Positions 39,274 through 48,940 of a stretch of DNA of 64,000 nt are shown here, in pieces. The stretch comes from Gracilaria domingensis (lineage: Eukaryota; Rhodophyta; Florideophyceae; Gracilariales; Gracilariaceae), in NCBI GenBank assembly GCA_022539475.1, contig VCMS01000035.1:150436-214435 (forward strand), read 5' to 3'. Position 1 is the first letter of the stretch; every line of letters starts with the position of its first letter. A model generated the notes under the pieces. The model saw only the letters and a program-made list of their open reading frames with translations. It made no database searches and was not told the DNA's origin. The position numbers were made by a program, and so were the translations under genes.

Positions 39274-42200
39274 ATGCTGAGGTTGCTCAACTTCATCTCG
39301 CGGGAGGAGCAGTTTGCCGACGACACGTCTGCATCCGAACATGGCTCGGATACGCACGACCTCGCACTATCCGCCAGTGCGACTGAAGACCTGAACGACG
39401 TCGCGCAACGTGCGCACACATCTGCGGAAGACGGGCTGCCGGCTGCCAGTTCGCTGCCGTCATCGAAACATGCTGACCACATGCATTCCATCACATCGAA
39501 CATAACTCATAATCAACCCCTTACTGACTCTATAATTAATCAAGCTTCGCAGGTCACCATTTCGAATCCCGACCAAACTGAACACACACATCGTTCATCG
39601 AAAGCTTCCTCTTCCTCTTCATCATCGTCTTCTTCAGGTGTTCACGTTGATGAACGTGAACACCTGTCGACACACCCACCGTCGCCTCATCCGCATCAAA
39701 ACAACCACAGCGAGCTGCAACAACTACCGCCCCCCGCTTCACAGTTGCGCAATTCGTCACGCCGTCACGTTGTAGAACACGTAATATCCCCACAATCTCT
39801 TCACGCTTCCGCGAATCGCATCGACAGGTCGCTCTCCACATCAGCGAAAGCCCGTCTTCACCATGCGGTTGACGACGTAAACAGTTTTGCTCACCTTGAT
39901 GTGGAACAGCTCACCGATGCTAGTGCTCCACGTTGTTCGTTCGAACAGTTGCAAAACGCCCTCAGAGACCTGGCTCAGGTTATGGTTTGGGCCGATCAAC
40001 ACCAACCGTCGTTATGGGATTCGTTTTTGGAGCTTTCTACCATGCCTCTTCTCGTCACCTGTTTGCGCAAGACGCAGCAGCTTCAAATGTACCAACGTGA
40101 GCGGCTTGCAAACGGAAGGGAACAGCATGGTGATGCTGAAAATGCGATGATCGGCAATACCAAGATTATGTCTGAGGACGTCAACGCTTCTGATGCGATA
40201 CAAACTGAACCAGAAAAGGATCAGTTTGTTCACGAGAACAAGACGGAAGACAAGAACGCTCCTCCTGCAAGTCCAGGTGATGATGAAAAACTCGACGAGG
40301 GTCATACGCAGGTAATGGAAAGTGATGAGCAACAACGTGACAAGCAAGCAAATGGAATTACCGAGCATAGTAATGGGTTCGCGACTGACATGAATGAGTT
40401 CGTGCCATCAAAAGTTCAATCCCAAGTTTTGCAGGCCATTTCCATTATGGTTCAGAGTGTATCGAGACGTCACTCGCTTCTCTGCTTGTTCGCTTCTGGT
40501 CATATAAATGCCGTGTTGTCGTTTGACTTCTCGTTTGACGAGGAGATGATTGCGGCGTTTATATCCACTGTGAAGACGATAACGATCCGACTGGATCGCG
40601 ACCTGCTGCAACTGTTCTTTGATCCTGTCCGAAACAGTTTTCCCCTCTACGACGCTGTGACGAAGTTCTACAGCCACCATGAGTCGATGGTGAGAATAGC
40701 GATTCGGAATATCACACTTGCTATATATGCGATTGGCGACCCCGAGGCATTGAAATACGCTGCTCGAGATGAACAGAACTACTTTGTTAATACCGTCCAC
40801 TTCCTTTCGAGGATATGTGGCAGTGTAGCAAGAGCATTTGAAATTCTTCTGGACGACGGTCGGGAGGTGCGAAGAACAAGGACAAGAACTGGCATTTTTC
40901 GTCGCAAAGTGAGAGTGTCAGATGTTACGGATAGATTGGAAGAGATTGAGAACATTTGCTCATATCTGAATGATGTATGTGTGATCTCGAACGATATACT
41001 GTGCCCTGTGCTGGTACGGTTAACATCGACTCGTTTCATTTCCCCTTTCTTTCGACCTTTAGCGTCACTCGCGTCCCCGGAAGCTGTTCGTGCACGAAAC
41101 AAGCTGTGGAGGTTGGGAAACAGACAGAAGAAAACATCGCAAAAGACCGCTTTGGCTTCGTTCGATGCTGCGGCGCGTTGTCTGCTTTTATCCTGTATTC
41201 TCAAGAGTTTTCGATCATCGGTTATGGCTGAAAGCGTCAGCCGAGAACTTCGGCGATTCTGCAACGATTTTGACCGAAGGAGCATATTGCATGCGCTTAA
41301 GGCCATGGCCTCCGATATTGCTGGAACAGAACGAGTCACTTTCGTCGCTCTGTGTACAATTGAAGCGTTCATCGAGTGTAAAAGTGTTGGGAAGCACTTT
41401 CTGTATGATTTCAAGTACGACTTTCGGGTGGAAGACCCGAATCGGAATGGACACGATGAACTTGCATCACCGAGGTTGAGCTTCCTAGATTTGGAAGCTC
41501 CACATCGAGATGACCTTGAACGTAGTCATGATGAACCTATGCTGATGACTTTATCCGAATTCGAAGCTCCGCTAACACCCTCTAACTCCTTACCATCCAC
41601 TCCTGATCTTAAAACCGCGTCCTCGGATGGAACATTAACTCCAACAGTGCTAAGCAGAGCCACATCCAGCGCAAGCCTTTCCAGTGAGCTGAGTAGTAGT
41701 ATAACTGAACGGACAGACAGTGAGGGAATTCTATTCTCATTCCAAATGGGAGAAGCAACACTTCGTGAAGCTCTTTCGTCCATTATACTGGTTGTAAGAA
41801 GGCGTGAAGTAAGATCCATGCGGGTGCTGTATGCAATCACCAGGATCATGACGGCCATTGGGGCCAAAACGCAGGAGCGCGGCTTGTGCGTGGAGGTATG
41901 TAAGATTGTGTTGGACGAACTGGCCAATCTGATGCAATCTGTGTTGCGCGACAAGCGGACAACGATTGTGTGCATCGAGCGTATGTTTGAGAGTTTCCGC
42001 ACAGCTGCGTCATCGAACCAAGGCATGTACAGCGATCCACCCAAACTGGAGGACGTGCTGTCGCCCGATCGTGTTCCTCTCATGGCGTCAATGTTTCCCA
42101 AAGGTACTGGAAAGAGGAGGAGGGCTTTGTTCGATGATGCTATTGTACCAACTGAAATCGAAGATGCGGATACGTTTTTCGTGATGATGTACGCTTACGA

Positions 42201-42360
42201 AAGATCTTTGAGCGATGCGGGCATAACGACTTTACCAAAACTGGTGTTGCAGGCACAAGATATTTTATTAGAGTATAACTTGCCTGATTCATACCTTGAC
42301 AAGCGAGACGCACTGATGAGTTTTGCAGAAGCGGTATTGCAACATGGTGAAATAGAGTAA
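39274..42360 (+). CDS. CLEC16A: CLEC16A/TT9 family protein (FPL domain)
   Basis: CLEC16A in animals and TT9/GFS9 in plants act in endosome, vacuole and autophagy trafficking. The 1028-residue product contains the FPL domain in two pieces. The first is about 220-267 (FEQLQNALRDLAQVMVWADQ, then WDSFLELSTMPLLV). The second is about 380-485 (VLQAISIMVQSVSRRHSLL, VLSFDFSFDEEMIAAFIS, HHESMVRIAIRNITLAIY). Between them is an acidic insertion of about 110 residues, and before them a Ser/His-rich disordered N-terminus. The rest is helical with a Ser/Thr-rich segment near 760-830. The ATG at 39274 (MLRLLNF) is chosen because the frame above it has only non-ATG codons. Convergent with the next gene (188 bp). 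Confidence 0.85.
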   Translation: MLRLLNFISREEQFADDTSASEHGSDTHDLALSASATEDLNDVAQRAHTSAEDGLPAASSLPSSKHADHMHSITSNITHNQPLTDSIINQASQVTISNPDQTEHTHRSSKASSSSSSSSSSGVHVDEREHLSTHPPSPHPHQNNHSELQQLPPPASQLRNSSRRHVVEHVISPQSLHASANRIDRSLSTSAKARLHHAVDDVNSFAHLDVEQLTDASAPRCSFEQLQNALRDLAQVMVWADQHQPSLWDSFLELSTMPLLVTCLRKTQQLQMYQRERLANGREQHGDAENAMIGNTKIMSEDVNASDAIQTEPEKDQFVHENKTEDKNAPPASPGDDEKLDEGHTQVMESDEQQRDKQANGITEHSNGFATDMNEFVPSKVQSQVLQAISIMVQSVSRRHSLLCLFASGHINAVLSFDFSFDEEMIAAFISTVKTITIRLDRDLLQLFFDPVRNSFPLYDAVTKFYSHHESMVRIAIRNITLAIYAIGDPEALKYAARDEQNYFVNTVHFLSRICGSVARAFEILLDDGREVRRTRTRTGIFRRKVRVSDVTDRLEEIENICSYLNDVCVISNDILCPVLVRLTSTRFISPFFRPLASLASPEAVRARNKLWRLGNRQKKTSQKTALASFDAAARCLLLSCILKSFRSSVMAESVSRELRRFCNDFDRRSILHALKAMASDIAGTERVTFVALCTIEAFIECKSVGKHFLYDFKYDFRVEDPNRNGHDELASPRLSFLDLEAPHRDDLERSHDEPMLMTLSEFEAPLTPSNSLPSTPDLKTASSDGTLTPTVLSRATSSASLSSELSSSITERTDSEGILFSFQMGEATLREALSSIILVVRRREVRSMRVLYAITRIMTAIGAKTQERGLCVEVCKIVLDELANLMQSVLRDKRTTIVCIERMFESFRTAASSNQGMYSDPPKLEDVLSPDRVPLMASMFPKGTGKRRRALFDDAIVPTEIEDADTFFVMMYAYERSLSDAGITTLPKLVLQAQDILLEYNLPDSYLDKRDALMSFAEAVLQHGEIE

Positions 42361-42548
42361 AAAAAAACTGAGCTTATGTGTTGTTAGCTGCGTTATGAAG
42401 ACCGATAAAGACGTACTGCCAACAGTTGAGTTACTCCTTTAAAGAGGGAAAAGGAACCTAGCACGAAAATGGCATAGGTAATGAAAAAACCAACGTGCTT
42501 CGCTTACAAAAGGTTTTGACAATTAGAACAGTTGGAAGACGGGCAAGT

Positions 42549-43523
42549 CTATTGCATCTTGGTGTCGAACGACTGCGGTGGCTGAATCCTATACAAACAC
42601 ATGATGCCCGGCACAAACAAAATGAGGAACACAAGCCCAACCAACAGCCCCGCCAACTGCGTCTCGGTCAGCTCCGGATGATACAGCTTCCTTGCATATT
42701 CAGATGCAGGCGCATCAGCATCAGCGCCCTTGTCGGCGGCAGCGGCGTCTGCCGCATCATTGTCAGCATTGGCTGCGTCTGCGTCCTCCGCCTCGGGGGC
42801 GTCCGCTGGCTCGCCATCGTTCGCCGGCGGCGCGGCGTCGGCGGCGTCGGCGGCGTCGGCGGCGTCGGCGGCGTCGGCGGCGTCGGCGTCAGCTTCCGCA
42901 CGGTCTGCTGCCCAAAGGACGGCAACGTTACCACGCGCGCGACGCGACACGGCTTGTAGGGCGGCCAGAAGCCCGTCTTGACGCTCATCGGCTACAGACA
43001 GCGACACGACGGACGAAACGTCACGTTGGTCGAACACAGTGGATGATTGATCTGAAGCGAGAGAGAGAAGTTGGTCGACAGACGCCAGGCTGACGACGTT
43101 TGCAGACGAAGCGGGCGAAAGATCATGAACAGCAGACGACAACGCGTGGAAGGAACTGCTGGTAGAAGAAGAACGATCGGTGTCATCCGTGGGGGTCAGC
43201 GCAACGGAGAGGCGATTCAACACGGACGACGGTTCGGCACGCAACGAGGAGGAACGGATAACGAGCAGCAGCGCGGGCGGCGCGTTGCCGTGCGCGAGCG
43301 GAAGCTCGGCGACATCAGCGTGCTCGGTGGAAGGCTTTTCCAGATGGGCGACGAGATCGGACAGCGCAGACGATGGTAAAGAATGCGGATGTGTCACAGC
43401 ACAGGCGGCGGAGCGTTCACGGTCGCACAGAAAGTGCGGCCGGGTGGAGAAGCCAAGCAACACGGTGGAGGCGAGCGAAAGATGAAGCAGCGCGGCGAGC
43501 GCGAGCAGTTGCAGTGAAGCCAT
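42549..43523 (-). CDS. V-ATPase accessory subunit (Ac45/Voa1)-like membrane protein
   Basis: The 324-residue product has a signal peptide (ASLQLLALAALLHLSLAST), a Ser/Ala-rich luminal domain of about 230 residues, an expanded (Ala-Asp-Ala)n acidic tract made by a GCGTCGGCG microsatellite (about 42830-42890), and one membrane span near the C-terminus. A short tail, RIQPPQSFDTKMQ, follows. Span position and a tail ending in Phe-Asp-x-Lys resemble the Ac45/ATP6AP1 and yeast Voa1/Big1 group, which assemble the V-ATPase Vo sector in the ER. The luminal part is too diverged to confirm. The ATG at 43523 is fixed by the signal peptide. Divergent from PRMT1 (470 bp). Confidence 0.55.
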   Translation of the reverse strand: MASLQLLALAALLHLSLASTVLLGFSTRPHFLCDRERSAACAVTHPHSLPSSALSDLVAHLEKPSTEHADVAELPLAHGNAPPALLLVIRSSSLRAEPSSVLNRLSVALTPTDDTDRSSSTSSSFHALSSAVHDLSPASSANVVSLASVDQLLSLASDQSSTVFDQRDVSSVVSLSVADERQDGLLAALQAVSRRARGNVAVLWAADRAEADADAADAADAADAADAADAAPPANDGEPADAPEAEDADAANADNDAADAAAADKGADADAPASEYARKLYHPELTETQLAGLLVGLVFLILFVPGIMCLYRIQPPQSFDTKMQ

Positions 43524-43923
43524 GTGAGGGGGCGCAGGCGGTGGGCGACTTTGAACGGCTGAGGGGACGGCGGTGGGGACGGAGCGGTTCGTTACCACGG
43601 CAGCAGACGCTCGGCCGTTGACGCTCGCAACTTGGGCGGTGTGGGCTCGACGTGACGTGCGCCGGCACCGCCCTCGCGGCCCAACCGACCGCGCTGCGCC
43701 AAATGGCGCCTGGCACTCGCTGTAAGCAAGCGAAAACTTTTGCGTTTTCGTTTTCGTTTTCGAGCGCCCGGCGGCGCGCCGTGTCGCGCCTCGTCGTTGA
43801 TCGTGTCGCGGCTTGGTGTGAAAACTTTCACCTTCTCCGATCCAAGCTCTCGCCGTTTGTTGCACAGCATAGCCTAGAGCGCCTCTGCGTTCAGACTTGC
43901 GTCGCTACCCCGCCCCCGTTCGC

Positions 43924-43930
43924 ATAAAAG
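43924..43930 (+). promoter_or_regulatory. TATA-like box for PRMT1
   Basis: ATAAAAG within GCATAAAAGCAG lies 64 nt before the PRMT1 ATG, giving a leader of about 35-40 nt. Confidence 0.5.
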
Positions 43931-43993
43931 CAGAGAGAAAGATATCACCGCTGTGTGGATTATACAGAGTCGCACGCGACAGCGCGTGGAGAG

Positions 43994-45145
43994 ATGTCGC
44001 CGGCTACCGAGCTGGATGCGCCCGAAGCCACAAAGATGGAGTCTTCCCCCGCGCAGCCGCTCAAGTCCGCCTTCGCCTCTAAACGCGACCAGGAAACGCC
44101 CGAGCAGCTGTTGAACCGTCTGCTGCCAGAGGATGTGGTACCCGGCGTGATAGCAGACGCCGATTTTGATATGACGTCGTCGGACTATTATTTCAACTCC
44201 TATGCACACTTTAGTATTCATGAGGAAATGCTCAAGGATGAGGTGCGCACAAGAAGTTATATGCGCGCTATCAAGGATAATCCGCACCTGTTTGAGGGCA
44301 AGGTTGTTATGGACGTTGGATGTGGCACGGGTGTGTTGAGCATCTTCGCGGCGCAGGCGGGCGCCAAGAAGGTGTATGCCGTGGAATGTTCTAAGATTGT
44401 CGATCAGGCGCGCATGATCATATCGGATAACCATTTCTCAGACGTCATCGAGGTTGTGGAGTCCAAGGTGGAAGACATGAACTTGGACGAGAAGGTGGAT
44501 ATCATCATATCCGAGTGGATGGGATACTTTCTGTTCTACGAGTCTATGTTGGACACCGTGTTGTACGCAAGAGATAAGTGGCTCAAACCCGGTGGACTCA
44601 TGTTTCCCGACAAGGCCACTCTGTATCTGTGTGCCATTGAGGATGCGCAGTACAAGGCGGAGAAGATTGACTTTTGGGACAATGTGTACGGGCTCAACAT
44701 GTCGTGTATCAAGAACGTGGCACTCACGGAGCCCATCGTTGACACGGTTGATCCGGAGCAAGTGATGACAAACGTATGCGCGGTGTTTCCTATAGATACC
44801 ACCACCGTGAATAAGGAACAGCTGTCGTTTGCGGTGCCGTTCAGTCTGACGGGCATTCGTAACGACTACGCACATGCATTGGTGGCATACTTTGATATTG
44901 AGTTCTCACATTGTTTGAAGCCTGTCTCGTTTGTCACGGGGCCGCATGTGAAGCCGACGCATTGGAAGCAGACGGTGCTTTATTTGGATCGGGCGTTGCC
45001 ATTCAAGCAGGGAGAGGTGCTGGAGGGGGTGTTGGCGTGTCGGCCGAATAATAAGAACCCCAGGGATTTGGATATTGCGATTGAGTACAGTTTTCAGGGA
45101 GACTTGACGAGCGCGAAGAACTTGCTGCGATATCGGCTGCGGTGA
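43994..45145 (+). CDS. PRMT1: protein arginine N-methyltransferase 1
   Basis: PRMT1 places asymmetric dimethyl marks on histone H4 and RNA-binding proteins using S-adenosylmethionine. The 383-residue product contains the YYFNSYAHF N-helix, AdoMet motif I (VMDVGCGTGVLSIFAAQAG), the double-E loop (SEWMGYFLFYESMLD) with both Glu present, the THW loop (KPTHWKQTVLYL) and the C-terminal beta barrel ending LLRYRLR. All catalytic residues I can check are intact. The ATG at 43994 is preceded by a TATA-like box. The N-terminal 40 residues are variable and acidic. Convergent with the CBS-pair gene, 187 bp apart. Confidence 0.95.
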   Translation: MSPATELDAPEATKMESSPAQPLKSAFASKRDQETPEQLLNRLLPEDVVPGVIADADFDMTSSDYYFNSYAHFSIHEEMLKDEVRTRSYMRAIKDNPHLFEGKVVMDVGCGTGVLSIFAAQAGAKKVYAVECSKIVDQARMIISDNHFSDVIEVVESKVEDMNLDEKVDIIISEWMGYFLFYESMLDTVLYARDKWLKPGGLMFPDKATLYLCAIEDAQYKAEKIDFWDNVYGLNMSCIKNVALTEPIVDTVDPEQVMTNVCAVFPIDTTTVNKEQLSFAVPFSLTGIRNDYAHALVAYFDIEFSHCLKPVSFVTGPHVKPTHWKQTVLYLDRALPFKQGEVLEGVLACRPNNKNPRDLDIAIEYSFQGDLTSAKNLLRYRLR

Positions 45146-45332
45146 TATGCTGCTTTTTTTTTAAGATGAATGAATAAGATGAACACCTTTTATACTTGAT
45201 TGTGTTTTTCTTTTTTTATACATCAAGAGCAGATAGAAAAGACTTTTTCGTGTTTGTTACGCCGCACGCATGTATGCATACGGTACGCACAAGCGGCGGA
45301 GGGGGGGGAGCAAAGGTGAACCAAGGTGAGCA

Positions 45333-45908
45333 CTAATAAGAGCCCGAGATGAAAGACCTCATGTGATCGGCGTCTCTCTTATGGGCAGCAACCAACTCAC
45401 TGACAATATCACCAATGGACACCATGCCCAACACCTTGTTGGAGTCATCCTCCACAACGGGGATATGTCGAATGCGTCTCTCCGTCATGAGCTCCATGCA
45501 ATAGGACAGCGTGGCGTCAGGATTCACAAACGTAAACTCCTTGGTACTCATGATATCGCGTACCAAGGTGGACTTGCTAGACCTTCCTCTCACAATCACC
45601 TTGTTGAGATAATCGGTCTCTGTGACAATCCCCACGGGTTTCTTTGTGGCACCTTCCACAATGATGAGGGAGCCGATGTTGTGCTTGACCATTTCCTTCA
45701 CGGCGTCATACACGAGCGCGTCTCCAAAGGTGTAGAAGAACTTCTCCCCTTTGGTCTTTAGCACGTCGCGTACGGTACCTAAAGAGCGTTCGGCGTGCGA
45801 AGGCTCTGATGTGGAGGATGAGGCCGTGGAGGGTGTGGAGGTGAGTGGGCGTACGTTTTGGTAGGCGAGCGTGCGGAAGAGCGTTGCGGAACGTCGGAGA
45901 AGAGCCAT
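45333..45908 (-). CDS. CBS-pair protein with mitochondrial leader
   Basis: The 191-residue product has an Arg/Ser-rich N-terminus without acids (MALLRRSATLFRTLAYQNVR), a likely mitochondrial presequence, then two CBS domains forming one Bateman module. The first is about 62-112 (FGDALVYDAVKEMVKHNIGSLIIV ... PVGIVTETDYLN); the second about 125-178 (ATLSYCMELMTERRIRHIPVV ... VLGMVSIGDIV). Domain size and order match plant CBSX3-type proteins, which bind adenosine nucleotides and regulate thioredoxin in mitochondria. No enzyme domain is attached. The ATG at 45908 is clear. Confidence 0.85.
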   Translation of the reverse strand: MALLRRSATLFRTLAYQNVRPLTSTPSTASSSTSEPSHAERSLGTVRDVLKTKGEKFFYTFGDALVYDAVKEMVKHNIGSLIIVEGATKKPVGIVTETDYLNKVIVRGRSSKSTLVRDIMSTKEFTFVNPDATLSYCMELMTERRIRHIPVVEDDSNKVLGMVSIGDIVSELVAAHKRDADHMRSFISGSY

Positions 45909-46935
45909 GGTTTTGCGGATCGCGGCTGGCGAAATGCGTATGCTCTAAGGGTGATGAAGCGGGCTACGGAAGGCCGCAGCAATACGACGGGGATATAAGA
46001 AAGCTGAAGGCCGAGGTGAAGGGCGCAGAGCGGGTGCGGGTATGGAGGTGGAAGGAGCCGGGGGGGGTGTGGAAGGAGAGCGTGTGACGTTCAGCAGTAC
46101 AGAGTAGGGGCATGGCAGGGGGGATCACCAGCGCGTGGCTGCAGGTAGCACGGCAGCGGAGATTTTGCGCAGGCTGTGGGCATGTGTGAATCGTGTGAAT
46201 TGGCGTGTGCGACGTGCGCGCTTCTGATTGGTGCGCGAGAGTATGTGTACGGGAGCGCTGTAAGAGCAAGGCGCAAGTGTGTGCAGACTACGAGTCAGAC
46301 GTGAGTTCACCGCCTGCTTCCACTGCTGGACGCGCCGCGCGTTGCCTCAAAAAAGTGCTCTCTGAGGCACTTCTCAACGCTGAGTGCCTTGACAGTATCT
46401 CGTCGAACTCCCCCTTGCTCGATTCGGGGAAGAAGGACGAGAAATGCCCGACTGCTACTGTCAGTTGAAAGTCTCGAACAATCTGTGGTTGTGTTCACAA
46501 AATCCGCTTTCACGATGAGTGCCTGGCTTATTGAGCCAGAACGATGACGACTGCAACACAAAATACAGGTGCGTATGACCGACAAACACTATACATGTAA
46601 AAGGCTAAAACTCTTTAGCATAATGCTTTCATGAATCATGTTGATGTCAATGCTAACTGTATTAAATACGGTCAAATTTTGACCAATGAACGATTAGCAT
46701 GAAGAAAAAGCACGTGCGCCACACGTGCCTTTGACGGTTTGCGTGCCACGTCCTCCACGATCTTCAAGTGCATCGGCTTCGCGCTCTACGCAAGATATGT
46801 CCAAGGTAGATGTGTACACGTCACCGAAGTCAAAAACGGGTGGGACAGATCGCACATTCTTCAAATGCTATGCTATTACATACTTCAACTTTGGAAGATT
46901 GCAATGGCTGGCGAGCAAGCTTTTATTGACTATTT
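45909..46935. other. intergenic with twin G-boxes
   Basis: No supported gene. Two CACGTG boxes 11 bp apart (46711-46716, 46722-46727) follow a 15-bp palindrome GGTCAAATTTTGACC (46670-46684). These look like transcription factor sites but lie 3' of the GTPase gene and 760-800 bp upstream of the CBS gene. Confidence 0.35.
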
Positions 46936-47757
46936 CTACAGCTTTTTTAACCTCATGATGAAAGGTGCCTTGTTATCCATCTCGTTGAACAGATCCAGTA
47001 TCACTCTGATATCTGATTCACTATCATACATTTTGAGTGCCACTTTAACCCAAAATCTAGGGTCCTTTCTCTTTTCCTTCACCTCTTCGAGTGTGCGGTA
47101 CAGATCTTCGAGCTGTTTTGCCAAAGAATCAGCAGTTTCTTTGTATCCCTCAGCTCGAACTGTCAGCCCACTGTTGCTCTTCAGCTTGAACACGGGAGCA
47201 TCGTTCACAAAAGACATATACTTGTCGGTAATATCGTTTGAAAGCATGTAGTTCTCTGCCTCTTGGGCATCAGAGACAAGAGGCATGTATCCGATGTGGC
47301 TTACTTTTCGCCCGACTTCAAAAGGAATCTCGATTTTGGCTCGATTGTCCTTGTCTTGCAACATCTGCAGGAGTCTTGATCCACACATGTTCACGATGAT
47401 GGAGTATTTCTGCTTTGTGTCAATGCCTACGTCTTCAATTGCTTTCAGCACGATATTGATCGTGGCCAGATCATCTGTCCGCACGCGACCGGCCACCGTT
47501 AGTACAACGAATATGAGCTTGATCTTTCCTCCTGATTCAAATGCTTTGGAAATCTCACCAGCAGCTCTTTCGCGCATTTCAGTATCTGCTAGTCCGGGAG
47601 TATCTGAATATTTCACACCATTCCTGGAAACTGTCTTCAATACCCTCGTCCGCCCACTGCCGAGACTTATACCCGACGTAAATTCACATGAACCGACAAG
47701 ACTGTTCAGGATTGCCGACTTGCCAACTCCAGGGTTCCCAGCCATAATGACATGCAT
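46936..47757 (-). CDS. AIG1/GIMAP-like P-loop GTPase with atypical G4
   Basis: The 273-residue product begins almost at the first strand: MHVIMAGNPGVGKS puts the G1 P-loop at residues 7-14. Switch II is DTPGL (52-56). The G4 position reads IIVNMCG, where GTPases have NKxD, so the guanine-specificity Lys and Asp are both absent. A helical C-terminal region (210-273) contains ETADSLAKQLEDLYRTLEEVKEK. The pattern G1-DTPG-(N/M)CG and length fit the TRAFAC-class AIG1/GIMAP or septin-like GTPases, membrane-associated proteins used in immunity in animals and plants. It lies head to head with the related gene at 48941, 1.2 kb away. The nucleotide preference may be altered. Confidence 0.75.
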   Translation of the reverse strand: MHVIMAGNPGVGKSAILNSLVGSCEFTSGISLGSGRTRVLKTVSRNGVKYSDTPGLADTEMRERAAGEISKAFESGGKIKLIFVVLTVAGRVRTDDLATINIVLKAIEDVGIDTKQKYSIIVNMCGSRLLQMLQDKDNRAKIEIPFEVGRKVSHIGYMPLVSDAQEAENYMLSNDITDKYMSFVNDAPVFKLKSNSGLTVRAEGYKETADSLAKQLEDLYRTLEEVKEKRKDPRFWVKVALKMYDSESDIRVILDLFNEMDNKAPFIMRLKKL

Positions 47758-48940
47758 CTTGTCTCGCTATCCTTCACTCCAACAAAGAACGATACGTTTT
47801 CCAGGTACAAATATGGATGTAAGGTTGATTGTAAATGAACGCTGCAGAGTCGGGGAGAAAAAGGAAATGTTGGTCAAGGTAGACACTTCACGATTGTCAA
47901 GAACAAACCTCTCTCTTCAATATAATTATCGTTCAGGGATCGAGCACAAGAACAACGAATACAACCAAGGCATGCCGTTTCCTTTACTCTCCTGTTGATG
48001 TCCCTGAGTGCTACCTTCCTGAACCGATGTCCTAAACTCCTTCCAGCAGAAGGGGCAAACAGGTTAGCTGAAATCATTTGCTCTAAAAGCTGCCCCGTTC
48101 TGAACAAATTCGGCGGCCTTGCCTACGATCTCTGACAAGCCTATTAATTTAGTTACAGCAGGAAAATGGCAACCCGACTGTCTCGAAAGGACATGTAGCC
48201 TCCCATTAGCAGGCCATCACAATTAACCATTTGCACTTTTAAACCGTGTGAGCACCAGGGAGGGCCCTCATTAATATGTTCAACATATTGTGCTCGTTCT
48301 CTGTACTGCATATCAAGTTGATATCTGGCACAAAGAACGAGCATCAGTGTACCAGATTTGCTGCCTGGCAGTTACCAATGATAACGGCCCAGGTAGTGTT
48401 TCTCTACAAGGATAGACATTTGAGAAATACCGTGGCAACATTGACGACCGGTACTATACGCAACAACTCTTTTCTTGAGCAATATAACAGCTGCCCGTAT
48501 ATGGGCCCAAACTGTTCAGCTCTTTCTCACATCTCCACTATATACAGTAATATATATACATTAATAGCTCTGGACGCCTTTGCAATTGCGATATCCTCCT
48601 CCCCGTCTGTTCAGTCTCTACGTCACGTAACAAAGGTCTGTAGTAATTTTCTTCGGGGCAGAACTTACAGGTCCTTCTGTTGTCTTCTCCCCACAATTCC
48701 AATTCTCACCTGCTCACTATTCTAGGGAGCTAAAGAGATGGGCCTCCAATTTCGCACAATCCCCTGGAATAAATGATCATGTGTGAAAGTCTAGGAATAA
48801 AGGTTTTTCGCAATCTGAGACCAATGGATACTGTTGTACAACGGATGCGAAGGTGAGTCAGAGTGCGCCCTTCGAGAAAGCCTATATTTCAATGCCTTAA
48901 GACTTCCAATCTTGACAAAAAGAGAAAAGTTTTGACGACC
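47758..48940. other. shared upstream region of the two GTPase genes
   Basis: 1.18 kb between divergent starts. It holds a 17-bp palindrome (arms AATATGTT and AACATATT, 48273-48289) followed by a 53-bp hairpin (48291-48343) with 10-bp outer arms TGCTCGTTCT and AGAACGAGCA and 7-bp inner arms ATATCAA and TTGATAT. No TATA box is obvious. Confidence 0.45.

Noticed and set aside
40779..42101. Minus-strand frames of about 190-210 codons inside the CLEC16A-like gene
   Set aside because: No motifs, and the plus strand encodes a recognised family.
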